From Pteria penguin (Eukaryota > Mollusca > Bivalvia > Pterioida > Pteriidae): a stretch of 64,000 nt of DNA. Shown piece by piece: positions 45,810 through 56,968 of the stretch. Position 1 is the first letter of the stretch, and every line of letters starts with the position of its first letter. Made by a program: the position numbers and the translations under genes. The notes under the pieces are model-generated. The model did not search any database and was not told the origin of the DNA. It was given only the letters and a program-made list of their open reading frames with translations. Location of the stretch: positions 47,088,996 through 47,152,995 of the forward strand of contig CM068587.1 of NCBI GenBank assembly GCA_035048485.1, in the 5' to 3' direction.

Positions 45810-46856
45810 AATATTGTTACAGTGAAACCTGCACTAAAGGTCACCTCTGTTAAGTCATATACAGTAAAACTTGTTTTAACGGTCACCTCTAATGAGTCAT
45901 GTACAATGAAACCTGCATTAATGGTCACCTCTATGATGTCATGTACAGAAAAACCTGCTTTAATAGTCACATCTACTAAGTCATGTACAGTGAAACATGC
46001 TTTAATAATCACATCCTTTATGTCATGTACATTGAAACCTGCTCTAACGGTCATATTCATTAAGTCATGTACCGTGAAACCTGTTCTAATGGCCACCTCC
46101 ATTAAGTCATGTACATTGAAACCTGTTTTAATGGTCACCTCCATTAAGTCATGTACAGTGAAACCTGTTCTAATGGTCATCTCCATTGAGTCATGTGCAG
46201 TGAAACTTGCTCTAATGGTCACTTCCATTAAGTCATATAGAGTGAAACCTGTTCTAGTGGTCACTTCTATTAAGTCATGTACATTGAAACCTGTTCTAGT
46301 GGTCACTTCTATTAAATCATGTACATTGAAACTTGTTCTAATGGTCACCTCCATTAAGTCATGTACAGTGAAACCTGTTCTAGTGGTCACTTCAATTAAG
46401 TCATGTACATTGAAACCTGCTCTAAAGGTCACCTCCATTAAGTCATGTACAGTGAAACCTGTTCTAGTGGTCACCTCTATTAAGTCATGTACATTGAAAC
46501 CTGTTTTAATGGTCACCTCCATTAAGTCATGTACAGCGAAACCTTCTTTAGTGGTCTCCTCTATTAAGTCATTTACAGTGAAACTTGTTTTAAAGGTCAC
46601 TTCTCTATATTAAGGTCACCATTGAGTTTTCTCTTTGTTGATTTTTACAGCAAGTCCACATTTTTGTGTTTGTTTTTTGCTTTTTTTCCGTTCAGTAATC
46701 GCAACCTATGCTTAAAATCATAGTGTAAAACCTGTTCTAGCGGTCACCTCCATTAAATCATGTACATTGAAACCTGTTTAATGGTCACCTCCATTAAGTC
46801 ATGTACAGTTTAACCCGCTCTAGTGGTCACCTCTATTTAGTCATTTACAGTGAAAC
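45810..46856. repeat. 42-bp minisatellite, about 20 copies plus diverged copies
   Basis: The unit has the landmarks ACAGTGAAACCTGTTCTA, TGGTCACCTCCATTAAG and TCATGTAC and repeats every 42 bases. Both strands are open for over 260 codons as 14-residue repeats. A unique block (46613-46720) separates the main array from three diverged copies (46724-46856). The array end is duplicated beyond the element at 46860. Confidence 0.9.
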
Positions 46857-46859
46857 TTA

Positions 46860-48734
46860 TGGAGGGTATTTGTAGTCAAAAATCCACACATGTAGAATTG
46901 TAAATTTACGTTGAAGATGTATCGTTTACACATGTACTTTATACAAATGTATTATTTACACTTGTGCTTATCGCAGTTGTATGTTTTACATATGCACTTT
47001 CATGGGCAATTTTAACTGTGCAAAACCACTCCGGTGAAACATTAAGTTTGTATTTATGCACATTTGAATGTTCATTTTACTATAACACAAGCATAGTTTG
47101 CAGTTCTAAATACTTCCACTTAACGCTTTGAAGAATATACACGTTACAATTCTACATCTGTAAAGCGTACATGTTTGAAGCATTGCATTGCCCATATTTG
47201 GAAAATTTCCGGAAACACGCGACATGACCCGATTAACGAGTATTTAATGACGTATAAAGAAGTTTCCCTACTTTCCCTTTTGCAAAATGAATTGCAGAAT
47301 TTTGAATGGGGGCAAATGAATAAGGCACCGTCCATTTGATGATATTGGGAGGGTCTGGGTTTTTCATCCCAGTCACATTTATCCTCTCAACTTAGGACAT
47401 AGGATCTTTTTAAGTATGGCCAGAGCAAGAATTTTGTCACTAATAAAATATTGTATAGTATTACAAATTTGAAACGAAAAACGTAATGTTTTGACAAAAT
47501 TCTGCGTTATTCACCACTATATAATCTAATATGTATTTATCAAGTTCACAGCTGACCGGAGCTGTCTGAAAATTATATTTAAAAATTGGACAGTGACGTA
47601 GTGATATCAGAGGACAATATTTTAAGTACAGTATATGCCTAAAATAGTTCAATATGAAAAATATCAGACGGCGCTACGGGGCTCGGACAGTCTACTTTAC
47701 ATAATGAATAACAAGGGGGTGGAAGTATACAGGGTGAAAGGGTGGGGGAGGGGAGACATGGAGTGAGGGGATGGGATAGAAGGTTACTGCAGGAACGTGA
47801 GGGGGCACCCCCTGTCCGCCTTTTATAAACTGTTCTTGGCATATATCCAGTACAAACATTACGTACAGTACCAAAATAATAAATATCAGGTTTGTTCGTG
47901 GCATGATTGCTCGCCAGAAATAAGGAGTTTTAATACCTATAAATTATTCAAAAGTATGGGTTAAGATTGGGTGGGCAAGTGTTTTTAGTCAAAATCAGAA
48001 TTGTTTCAAGAACCCCTCTCCACCCCCCCCCCCCCTTCCACGAATATCAAACAAATGGTTCCTAATGTACTCGTGCGTTTGTCAAAAGCTGTGGAAGTCC
48101 TCGGTAGGGCATGTGTTGACTCGAATGTTTATCGGTGTAAGCATGACTAGTATGGAAGGAATTTACCCCCGAAATATTAAATTTATGGTGTTGTCGTTAA
48201 AACTGAAAGTAGGGAGACTTCATGAACTCGCTAATCGGGTCATGTCGCGTGTTTCCGGCGATTTTCCAAATATGGGCAGTGCAATGCTTCAAACATGTAC
48301 ACTTTACAGATGTAGAATTGAAACGTGTATATACTACAAAGCGTCAAATGGAAATATCTAGAACTGCAAACTACGTTCATGCGCGGATCCAGAATTTTTT
48401 GTTAGAGGGGGTCCAACCCCCAAAATGCCCAAATATTACCCTTTTTTGATAAAATTTTCGGATTCCAGGGGGGGGGGTGTCCCCTAACCCCCCCCCCCCC
48501 TCTGTATCCGCTCATGACGTTTGTGTTATAGTAACATGTACATTCAAATATGCATAAATACAAAGTGGTTTTGCACAGTTATAATTGCCCATGAAAGTGC
48601 ATATGTAAAACATACAACTGCGATTAGTACAAGTGTAAATAATACATTTGTACAAAATACTTGTGTAAACGATACATCTTCAACGTAAATTTACATCTCT
48701 ACATGTCTGGAATTTTGACAACGAATACCCTCCA
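46860..48734. mobile_element. DNA element with about 415-bp inverted-repeat arms, TA target
   Basis: The left end TGGAGGGTATTTGTAGTC and the right end inverted TGGAGGGTATTCGTTGTC lead into arms (46860-47275 and 48190-48734) that match along most of their length. Shared landmarks include GCCCATATTTGGAAAAT and CATGACCCGATTA. TA flanks both ends. The spacer (47276-48189) encodes nothing recognisable. The right arm is interrupted by a hAT5 MITE. Confidence 0.8.
48378..48516. mobile_element. hAT5-type MITE, 139 bp, TSD ACGTT
   Basis: It begins CATGCGCGGATCCAGA and ends TCTGTATCCGCTCATG. ACGTT is duplicated at 48373-48377 and 48517-48521. The other arm of the host element lacks the insert (47100 region), confirming the boundaries. 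Confidence 0.9.
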
Positions 48735-48860
48735 TAGAAACTTGCTTTAAAGGTCACTTCTCAATATTAAAGTCACCGTTGAGTTTTCTCTTTGTTGACT
48801 TTTATAGCAAGTCGATTTTTTTTTTTTTTTGCTTTTTTTTCCCCATTCAGTAATCACAAT
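48735..48860. repeat. continuation of the 46575-46720 sequence after the insertion
   Basis: GAAACTTGCTTTAAAGGTCA, CCGTTGAGTTTTCTCTTTGT and TAGCAAGTC repeat the block at 46575-46660 with about 10 percent change, so this is a segmental duplicate rather than a simple continuation. Confidence 0.6.
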
Positions 48861-48862
48861 CT

Positions 48863-49060
48863 ATGCTTAAAATCATGGTGTACACTACTGATATTAATAA
48901 ATGCACCTGCCAATTTTTTTATGGTGGCCTTATGTTATGTGGATCGGTGTTTGACGACACAAGGACCAAATACATTATACAACGTTATAAGCAACATAAC
49001 TCTGACCACAAAAGGCAACCAAACGTGTTGTTTTACGAAATAAGGAGAATAACATTGTAA
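48863..49060 (+). pseudogene. possible SWIM-type zinc-finger fragment
   Basis: The frame reads VYTTDINKCTCQFFYGGLML followed by CGSVFDDTRTKY. The spacing C-x-C-x(n)-C with FF and GLxLC resembles SWIM zinc fingers (C-x-C ... C-x-H), but the histidine is replaced by serine. It may be a relic of a transposon-associated protein. No flanking exons were seen. Confidence 0.3.
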
Positions 49061-49659
49061 CTTATATTGACATCTCTATGGGAAATTCGTTATTGCCTCA
49101 ATACCTCAGTTACTTTATAAGATTTATTCTGTCGATATTTGTCGAGTAGTCCCCTGTAGACAGTACTTTTAGAAATAACAATTATCGAACGCATTACGGT
49201 CACGGAAAAAAGACATTGACAGCGACTTAAGAATAAACGAATAAATTTTATTCATGTAGCTGGCATTGATGACAAACTCTCCGCAATCTAATTTTTCGAA
49301 ATAGAAAAGATTTAAATCTATAAAATGAACACATATTGGATAATGTGAATGAGGTATATATATTGAACCACAAATACGATCTATTGCTTTAAAATTATTA
49401 TGGGAATAATGGTAAGAGAAGTTAAATAGATTTTCGTTAGATAGATTTTCGGCCGTGAATGTCCGGTATGGTACCTTGCTGTTAGTGCCATGGTCACTTG
49501 ATACAAGTTACTTTCGTGTTGTGGAAGTAAACGAGAAATATTCATGTCTTAAACAGACAAGGGAATGGAAGGAATTTTAAAAGTAATACTTTGTACTTGC
49601 TTGGATATAAATCATTGTCAGATTTGTTGTCCCACTTTTTTGTTTGTTTGGGGTTTTTT

Positions 49660-49850
49660 TTTTGTTTGTTTGTTAAGTTGTTTTTTTTTTTTTATTTTTG
49701 TTTTATTTATTTATTTTTTTGTTTTGTTTTGTTTTTTGCTCTTTTTTTTGAAAGGGGGGGGGGTGTTTCTCTTTTATTTCCTTTTTTTTTTTTGGTTTTT
49801 GTTTGTTTGGGGGGTTTTTTTGGAAGGGGGGGAGGGGGGGGGCATCCGAT
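49660..49850. repeat. T/G low-complexity tract
   Basis: TTTG units, T-runs and G-runs. The hydrophobic frames here are artefacts. Confidence 0.85.
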
Positions 49851-49927
49851 TTGATTTTTATTGTATCTTTTAAACCGTTTCTGTTATGATAACAAAATAT
49901 CACATCATTTATCATGACCTTTTATAG

Positions 49928-50127
49928 ATTGTGACTACGTTTATACCGGTGCCATCCAGCAAAACTGCGAGTCACACCAGCGCGCATGATCCTTTGAAAT
50001 CCCAACGGATGCTACTGGTCAGCGGGAGATTCCTTATTTCTCCATGGAACCAGATCCACCTCAGGTTCTTCCAGGGTCCTTGAAAGCCAATACCACTGCT
50101 ATGTCTTGTGTTTCTGATGTTCCTTAA
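49928..50127 (+). pseudogene. candidate terminal exon with internal TGA, unknown protein
   Basis: After an acceptor CCTTTTATAG, a phase-1 frame reads CDYVYTGAIQQNCESHQRA, meets TGA at 49987-49989, and continues in frame with SFEIPTDATGQREIPYFSME and PDPPQVLPGSLKANTTAMSC to TAA. The text after the TGA looks protein-like, so either the TGA is a mutation of CGA or the true end is here and the rest is old coding sequence. Family unknown. Confidence 0.3.
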
Positions 50128-50129
50128 TG

Positions 50130-51230
50130 ACTTCTATACTTTATCTTAACATTTTACGTTATTGATTTAATGTGGTGAAATATTCCGGACAAATTCTTTC
50201 AGAGGCAGATTTTTATGCTTGCGAGTTCCACGTTTACAAATAATGCGTTGTTGCACAGAAATAAACCATTATATATATCACAAAATGATTGCAACAACGA
50301 GCTACATCCATTGTCAGACCGGCAAATGTCAGTGACAGTATTTTACGTTATATAAAAGGATTTCTTAAAAGGCACAAAGGTATAATATGAACGATAATAT
50401 GAATAAAAATGATACTAAACAGAAGTCGCCGCTACATATTAATGCCATGAATAAATGTCGCCACTTGTATATTATCAATAGATAGCAGTTACTTAAATAA
50501 GAATTAGTTTCACGATTTTCGATTTAATGAAAGCCGGAATCGCAAAAATATTTAACTTTTCATTTCAATGCTGAATATATGTAAAATGAAACTAACTGAA
50601 AACAGGACGTAGTATACGGATATTGTCCAGTCACTGGTATAGTGATGCCGATGTAAGAAGAGGATATGATCAACATTTTGATCTCTATTATTATTAGTTA
50701 TACAATAACTGGTAAGGCAGAGATAAAATTCAACAGAACAGAAATAATCTTAACTATTACAAAAAATATATTTTTATTTCTTGATCATAAAAGTTTTTAT
50801 TATAGACATAAAAAAAGAACAGGGAATTAATAATAATTGTAGAGATCAGCTGACACACACATATATAAATCTTACCTTTATATAATAGAGGATGAGGATC
50901 AATATCACTGCTTCCCGATTATAGCATGCCTGCTGTTACACCTGTGGAATCTACACAATATTTCCTATTGTAAAAGAACTCCTACAAGGACATCGTCTTA
51001 TAGCTAGCAATAAAATCAATGCCAGTTAGAGGAGTTCTGTCACGTGCTTTCAACAAAGTCACGTGCTTTGAAGTGCTTCACGAGGATATTATATGTGATT
51101 AAGCTCCTAAAGTTAAAATTATTCACTCAAGTAGATGTTGAAGATGGTGACTGTATTATCTCTCGTTAGAGTGTTGAACTTCTGTTGAAAGTCTGTTATA
51201 AACAAAACGCATTCAGTGTCAATTAATGAG
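50130..51230. other. no feature recognised
   Basis: AT-rich DNA; no repeat family or exon that I can support. Confidence 0.5.
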
Positions 51231-51235
51231 AAATA

Positions 51236-51270
<35 letters not shown>

Positions 51271-51382
51271 GAGAGAGAGAACGAAGACTCAGAGAGAGAG
51301 AGAGAGGGAGAGGACGGAGACTTAGAGAGAGAGAGAGAGAAGGGGTGTTAGAAACTTGGAGAGAGAAAGAGAGAGAGAGAAT
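51236..51382. repeat. (GA)n compound microsatellite
   Basis: Four GA blocks separated by AACGAAGACTC- and GGACGGAGACTT-like linkers, so a unit of about 40-50 bp has itself been duplicated. Confidence 0.9.
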
Positions 51383-52342
51383 GTGTGTATTAAATATTTT
51401 AAAATCAAACTTTTTTCATCGACTAATCTACATTTATTAGTACTATAAAATTAGTGATTTATATAAATATATTAGAAATTTGAAAGTGTCACACTCATCT
51501 ACACAGCCGAAACTAGTATTATTATCAAATGACATTTAGTGTTAGCCCATGCGTCAATTGACATTTAGTGCTAACCCATGTGTCAATTGCCATTGAATGA
51601 ATTTTGTTGTTTCCATACTTAAAGCATTGACTACATACTTGTTTGCAAAGTAAATAAATTTGTCATAGAAACAAATCAAATATGGAGATAGCAATAAACA
51701 TATTTTTCAGTATAACGTTTTAGTCTTTATATATATGTTGTTTGAATATTTTTCACCGAAATGCAACGAGAGTCGCCGGCATTTGCTGCTGTCTTATTTC
51801 AAATGCAAAAAATAAAACGTTTTCCCATAAAAATGACGTAAAGAACAATACAGCGTTACAATGACGTCAAAATCAATCACTCTAATAACCCTTAAATTCC
51901 TCATATTAAAGGTTTCAGTGGCAAAGCCTATTATCGTCTATGACTGCATCATATATCCCAACATCTCCAATGTAATCATCAAATTATAAAATGAAAACTA
52001 TATATAATGAAAAGACTCATAACCACTTTTATTGCCATTTTGAGTGCCGTTATTCGTTCATCCTGATGAAAATTACCATTAAGAAACACTTGGGTTTCAG
52101 GAAAAAAACCCAACCTCGAATACATCATTGGGAGAGACGCTGATTTACGTGTTACTGTGCACATATCTATCTTATTCTTAATGTCTTTTTAAGAGTAGAT
52201 TTAATTTTTAAATACTACATGAAAATACCAATCCTTTGCTATCGAAAGACATTTCACAAGGATGAACACTTTCAACATCAATAAAAGATATAGCAATTAT
52301 AACCAATTGTGCGAGAGTTGGAATTTTATTTACGTAATATTG

Positions 52343-52345
<3 letters not shown>

Positions 52346-52397
<52 letters not shown>

Positions 52398-52500
52398 TAG
52401 TAATAATAATAATAACAGCAACGACAACAATAATAATAGCAACAACAGTAATAATAATAAAAACAACAACAACAACAATAATAATAATAATCATCATCAG
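52346..52500. repeat. (TAA)n / (CAA)n microsatellite
   Basis: TAA repeats pass into CAA/TAA mixtures. Poly-Asn and poly-Ile frames are artefacts. Confidence 0.9.
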
Positions 52501-53420
52501 TATTCCAATGTCTTCTAAAAGTATAATATTCTATAGTAATGGAATTAAGATCGGATGCAGCTGTTTGTCAAAACTTTAATCGAACAAAATGCAAACAATT
52601 TACAAAAAGGAGATCACGATATTATTCCTTTGTCCATGTACCTAATCAAAGAGTAAACTGTTCAACGAAAAGCACAAAAAATTTACAGGTGTACTCAACA
52701 ATAACACAATTAATTTCAAATCCTACTGATACGGCAAAAAAAAAAATAAATAAAAATAATAAAAAAAGGATATCAATCCCATCAAAGAGTACAAGTATTT
52801 GTGAAGACTATACCAATATAACACAGCAGCATTATCTTAATCATTATAAGATTTAAGTATAGATAAATACATATCTACGTGTGTAGATGCGGAATAGATA
52901 ATGGGATTTAACTTGAATGCTTCTTAGGAATACCTCTGAATACAATAATAAGTAGATTAGGATTTTAAAATACATCTTTAGTTCATACAAGCACCCCGTC
53001 CACCTATTCGGACCGGAGGTTGAACTGCTGCTTATAAAAGCTGAACAATTATAAGAACTTGTAGTATAAATCGTTAGTCCACTTAACCTCAATCTACCGT
53101 GACCTCTTATGCTTTTGAGAAATTTGTGTTCTTTACATCAAAGACATGAAATCTTTCATTTGGAAAGTTATTCGATAAAGATGCTGTGAGGAATATGCTG
53201 AAAAGTATTTGATATCATCCTTGTACTTTCGTGTCTAGTCCACTAGCTGCATTTGCAGGTAAAAGGTGTTTTAATGATCAATGGCTATTTTTTTTTATCT
53301 AAATTCAACACATCACAGAATGTATATTGTTTTATTTCTTTTACTAGAAATCGATGCATCATTAACCATTAAGATACATTTAGGTTCAAATCTAACGAGA
53401 TGTTGCAAATAAATAATAGG

Positions 53421-53460
53421 CCATGAGCATCACATAACGTGTCGAAATGCGCATCTATTG
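53421..53460 (+). other. partial hammerhead copy upstream of the intact one
   Basis: GTGTCGAAATGCGCATC (53439-53455) is identical to the second half of the motif at 53660, but the CTGAAGA box is missing. The two lie 221 bases apart in the same orientation, as in tandem Penelope ends. Confidence 0.55.
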
Positions 53461-53507
53461 AAATATTTACTTAAAATTTGCCGTCATGATATTATGTAAA
53501 TTCTTTC

Positions 53508-53690
53508 TAAAACTAAGGAGTATCTCCCTCAGGCATAGCTCTGTCCTTAGACTGATTCTTTGGTTCACTTTTTCGGTCATTTTGGTTTCAATACTGTTTT
53601 TCAAATATTTATATGAGATACCAACCATTAGGCCACGGGCACCACTGAAGAGACTTAACGTGTCGAAATGCGCATCTGGTGCACAAAATT
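53508..53690 (+). mobile_element. Penelope-type tail carrying a hammerhead
   Basis: ACTAAGGAGTATCTCC and ATAGCTCTGTCCTTAG open a block shared with 28360. The block ends in the hammerhead and GCACAAAATTAAAATG. No reverse transcriptase is adjacent, so this is a stranded 3' piece. Confidence 0.6.
53639..53682 (+). ncRNA. type-I hammerhead ribozyme, all core bases present
   Basis: Stem I is GCACCA (53639-53644) with TGGTGC (53677-53682), six perfect pairs. The core is CTGAAGA (53645-53651) and GAAA (53665-53668). Stem II is GAC/GTC (53652-53654 and 53662-53664). Stem III is only A68-T75 and T69-A74 closing a GCGC loop. Predicted cleavage follows C at 53676 (ATC triplet). Very short stem III is typical of hammerheads in Penelope-like elements. 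Such minimal forms may need dimers to act. Expression is unknown. Confidence 0.8.
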
Positions 53691-53699
53691 AAAATGTAT

Positions 53700-54780
53700 A
53701 TATTTTCTATATCTATATATGATGATATAATGATAACAAAACAAAATGTTGCAAAGTCCTTTAGTAATAATTAGTTGACTGTTTAACGCGAACGTCTCCT
53801 GTTGATCCACTACGCCAAAGACCGAGAAATAATTGGAATTGCCGTAGAAGAATATACTACATTAAGAAAATAAATGAATACCTGGGTGTAAATTAATTTG
53901 TTTACCATAATGTAGCGTTTTTGTACTTCTTTAGTAGATTTCATATCGTAATGGAGTTGGCTGTCCTTGTGCGCTTATATACTTAATCAACAGAATGCCA
54001 ATAAATGTTTAATGATAAAAAGTATACAATAACAGATCGCCCTAATTCATGACTTCGTTAATAAATTACAGCGCTAATATCACTCTTCTACTCTAATATC
54101 ATGCGTTGGAATTTGATAGCTCTAACATTAACTTTGAAATAGGTACTTATTTTTTCCCTTTTCAGTTTGCAGCTCGTTAAACACTCTTCGTGGAAATTTG
54201 AATCAATATTTCTTTTATTATACTTAATAACATATTATACATAATAATATTGTACTTGTGACAACCATTATTACAAAATGTATCTTGTCGTTTACAAACG
54301 AGCTCAGGTTCATTTGCAAATTGAGAATGTGCAGTGTAGATGAGAAATATTCAATGGCGTGTCTAGAAGCAATTAGATATAATTAATGTTTCTCACTGGG
54401 TAGAGAGATGATATTCATTCTAGACATCTTTGCTGATGGATCCTGAATCCTGTCAGCAGCGGACACGCTCTCCTTGGTGTCAGCTTCCCATTCAACGTGT
54501 TGTAAGTTGAAAATAGTAATATAAGTGTGTTTTCTGTCAGTTATTAATATAAATACTATAACAATAAAACAAATTTTTCAGTGCATATGTGCAAATAATG
54601 AGTCCCCATAAATGCTCATCTTCGAAATAATGGGATCCAAAATATGTTTAGATAAAACTTATAATCAAAATGTCTTTACACGAAATCTATTTTTAAGTCA
54701 GAGGTTCGCATGAGGGAGATTCTTCTCCGTTTTCAAATAATTTTAAATTCTCCCATATTCACAGAGATATCCTTAAAAGG
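53700..54780. other. no feature recognised
   Basis: AT-rich DNA with no convincing exon or named repeat. Confidence 0.5.
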
Positions 54781-54900
54781 GGTGTGAAATGATTAGCCTA
54801 TCAGCCATAGGGTGGGGTGGGTTGTTAGAAATGACAATGTACACTACCTATTTCCCTTTTAATTTTACGACGGCAGAAGTAAACATTTGTATATTTTCAG

Positions 54901-54986
54901 TCAAAGAGCAAGGGAAAATGACAATTTTTTACGGACAAATTAATCAATGGGAGAAAAACAAACCTGTAATACCCGATGATGAATGA
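54901..54986 (+). CDS. candidate terminal exon, unknown protein
   Basis: A strong acceptor TTTGTATATTTTCAG is followed in phase 1 by KEQGKMTIFYGQINQWEKNK, PVIPDDE and TGA. The tract and stop fit a last exon, but no partner exon or family was identified. The upstream frame is also open, so a longer exon is possible. Confidence 0.3.
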
Positions 54987-54989
54987 GAA

Positions 54990-55690
54990 ATACCACAAAC
55001 CTTTGTGTCAAATTAACTAGACAACATGAACTTAACTAGAAAAATTCACCTCCAGAAAATCAAAGTGAACACTGGCTTTTGATGATTTCTCAGTCATCAA
55101 TGGACATTAGAGGTAGATTCTATTAATCTGATCACAACACATGTTGAAGTATATACATACAGTTCATGTCAGTAAAGTTTCTAAGAAGAGACTGAAAACT
55201 GGATTCATGATATCCTCGGCTTGAAAGAATGTATGAAAGGCAAAGTCCATTCTACTCAGCAAGACGGCAATTGTCTCGTTGTCTATTATGCGAAAGCATG
55301 GACACTGCCATTAGGCAATGTGAATTCAAATGGGCATCATGTTGATAATGAACAAATGTGACATCTCGTGAGAGTTGCTCAGGGTATGCATAAATCTAAG
55401 TATTAATATAACTGTTGTTGCTTAAAACGGAGAGTACAAAAGGTGTTCGAAGACAATTTTCCTCCTAAACAAAATTAATGATTTCTTATTTGATTTTATT
55501 CCGGAAAAAAACTTATCTTTTATTTTTATAGTATGCACAACAACAACAACAACAAAAGAGGGGAGGGGGTTATGTGTAAATGCCTGTCCCAAGTTGTATC
55601 GCGTTTAATCTTTAATATGAAATATTTCATATCCTAAACTATCATGTACTGACATGTTCTCAACTGCCTAACACTTTGATGTTATACCCC
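54990..55690. other. no feature recognised
   Basis: Only a short CAA run and G-rich patch near 55540-55570 stand out. Confidence 0.5.
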
Positions 55691-55697
55691 TTTTACT

Positions 55698-55707
55698 GCA
55701 ACTTTAT

Positions 55708-55785
<78 letters not shown>
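55698..55785. repeat. (CT)n microsatellite, about 84 bp uninterrupted
   Basis: One of the longest pure dinucleotide runs in the window, with essentially no interruptions. Confidence 0.95.
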
Positions 55786-55787
<2 letters not shown>

Positions 55788-55934
55788 CACAATAAAGATT
55801 ACAGTCAGCTTCATATTATCATGCGTCAATATCAAGAACATTCTAAATTATCAGATATCTAAATTTTTTAATGTCCATTAATTTTACCTTTGTTCGACAT
55901 CTCACCTACTTTGCCTGAATTTCATGTTTGATGT

Positions 55935-56140
55935 TTATTTAGTTTCACTTTGGGATGTGTGTTATCCAAAACATACATGGTTCATATTGCTAATACTTCC
56001 TAGTATGATAATTTTTGAAGTCTCATACATTTATTGGGTCTTTTCGTTATACATGGCTATTAGCTATATGAACAGGTCTCTGACGTCAAACCATTATGAT
56101 GTCATACAAGTTATTTTTCATTTAACAAATTAGTTTTTTA
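55935..56140 (+). repeat. dispersed repeat, copy 2 of 2
   Basis: TTTTCGTTATACATGG, CTATATGAACAGGT and TGATGTCATACAA match the order seen at 345-415. Confidence 0.4.
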
Positions 56141-56968
56141 ATTATATAGACAGAAGTTAGTTCCAAGTACCTTTTAAAATGCCACTTCGAAACAGTGCCA
56201 AAAACCTAGCTAGAAAACGAGAATAAAACGTCAGTTCCATTAAAGAGAACTTTACTCACGGAATCCCGTGTTTCTTACCCTGAACTGGAGTTTACATCCC
56301 AGCTGTTTTAGAAAACATACTTTTGGCAGCACAGTCCCGTCTTGATTATACGGAATTAAGAACTTCATCCCATTTCTATGTAAACACCAATTCCATAGAA
56401 GATGAATGTAACTATATCCAAAGTCCATTTTATAAAACATGTCCCTTGCAAGAGCTGTTCAAAATGCATATAAAATAATGGAAAGTAGATATCTGACTGT
56501 ATCTGGCTGTATGGAAAATGTTTATTGGACCAGAATTGGGGTCTAGTACTGTTCTTCGCAAGCTCCGGTTATCTTCAACAGAACTGGGGCCAGTTATTCA
56601 AAACTTTAACCACTGGTTACTCTAACAAGTGGTTAAAGTTTTAGAACCAATTAGTCTTCGAGCCAATTAATTTATTATTTTATTTAAGATTTATGTAGAC
56701 AGTCCCATGTTACTTTGCAAAGCTTGTGTCATGTGTTACAAATCAGTACACTGATTATTACTTAAAGTCTTCTCATATTAAAGATATAGTCAGATTGAAT
56801 TTAACCTTCAACTTATTCTGTTTATCTAAATCTCTTCAAGGGACCCAGACTGTAGTTCTAAGCTCCGAATACTTCACTGATCATAAAAGTATGTTCTCTT
56901 AAACGGAACTGGGATTTAGACCTGAGTTTAAGCGTTAAACGCAACAAGAATTTAGTTCCGGTGTTGTG

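Noticed and set aside
45794..46613. Two overlapping frames of over 260 codons on opposite strands
   Set aside because: Both are translations of a 42-bp tandem repeat with no start context, splice site or domain.
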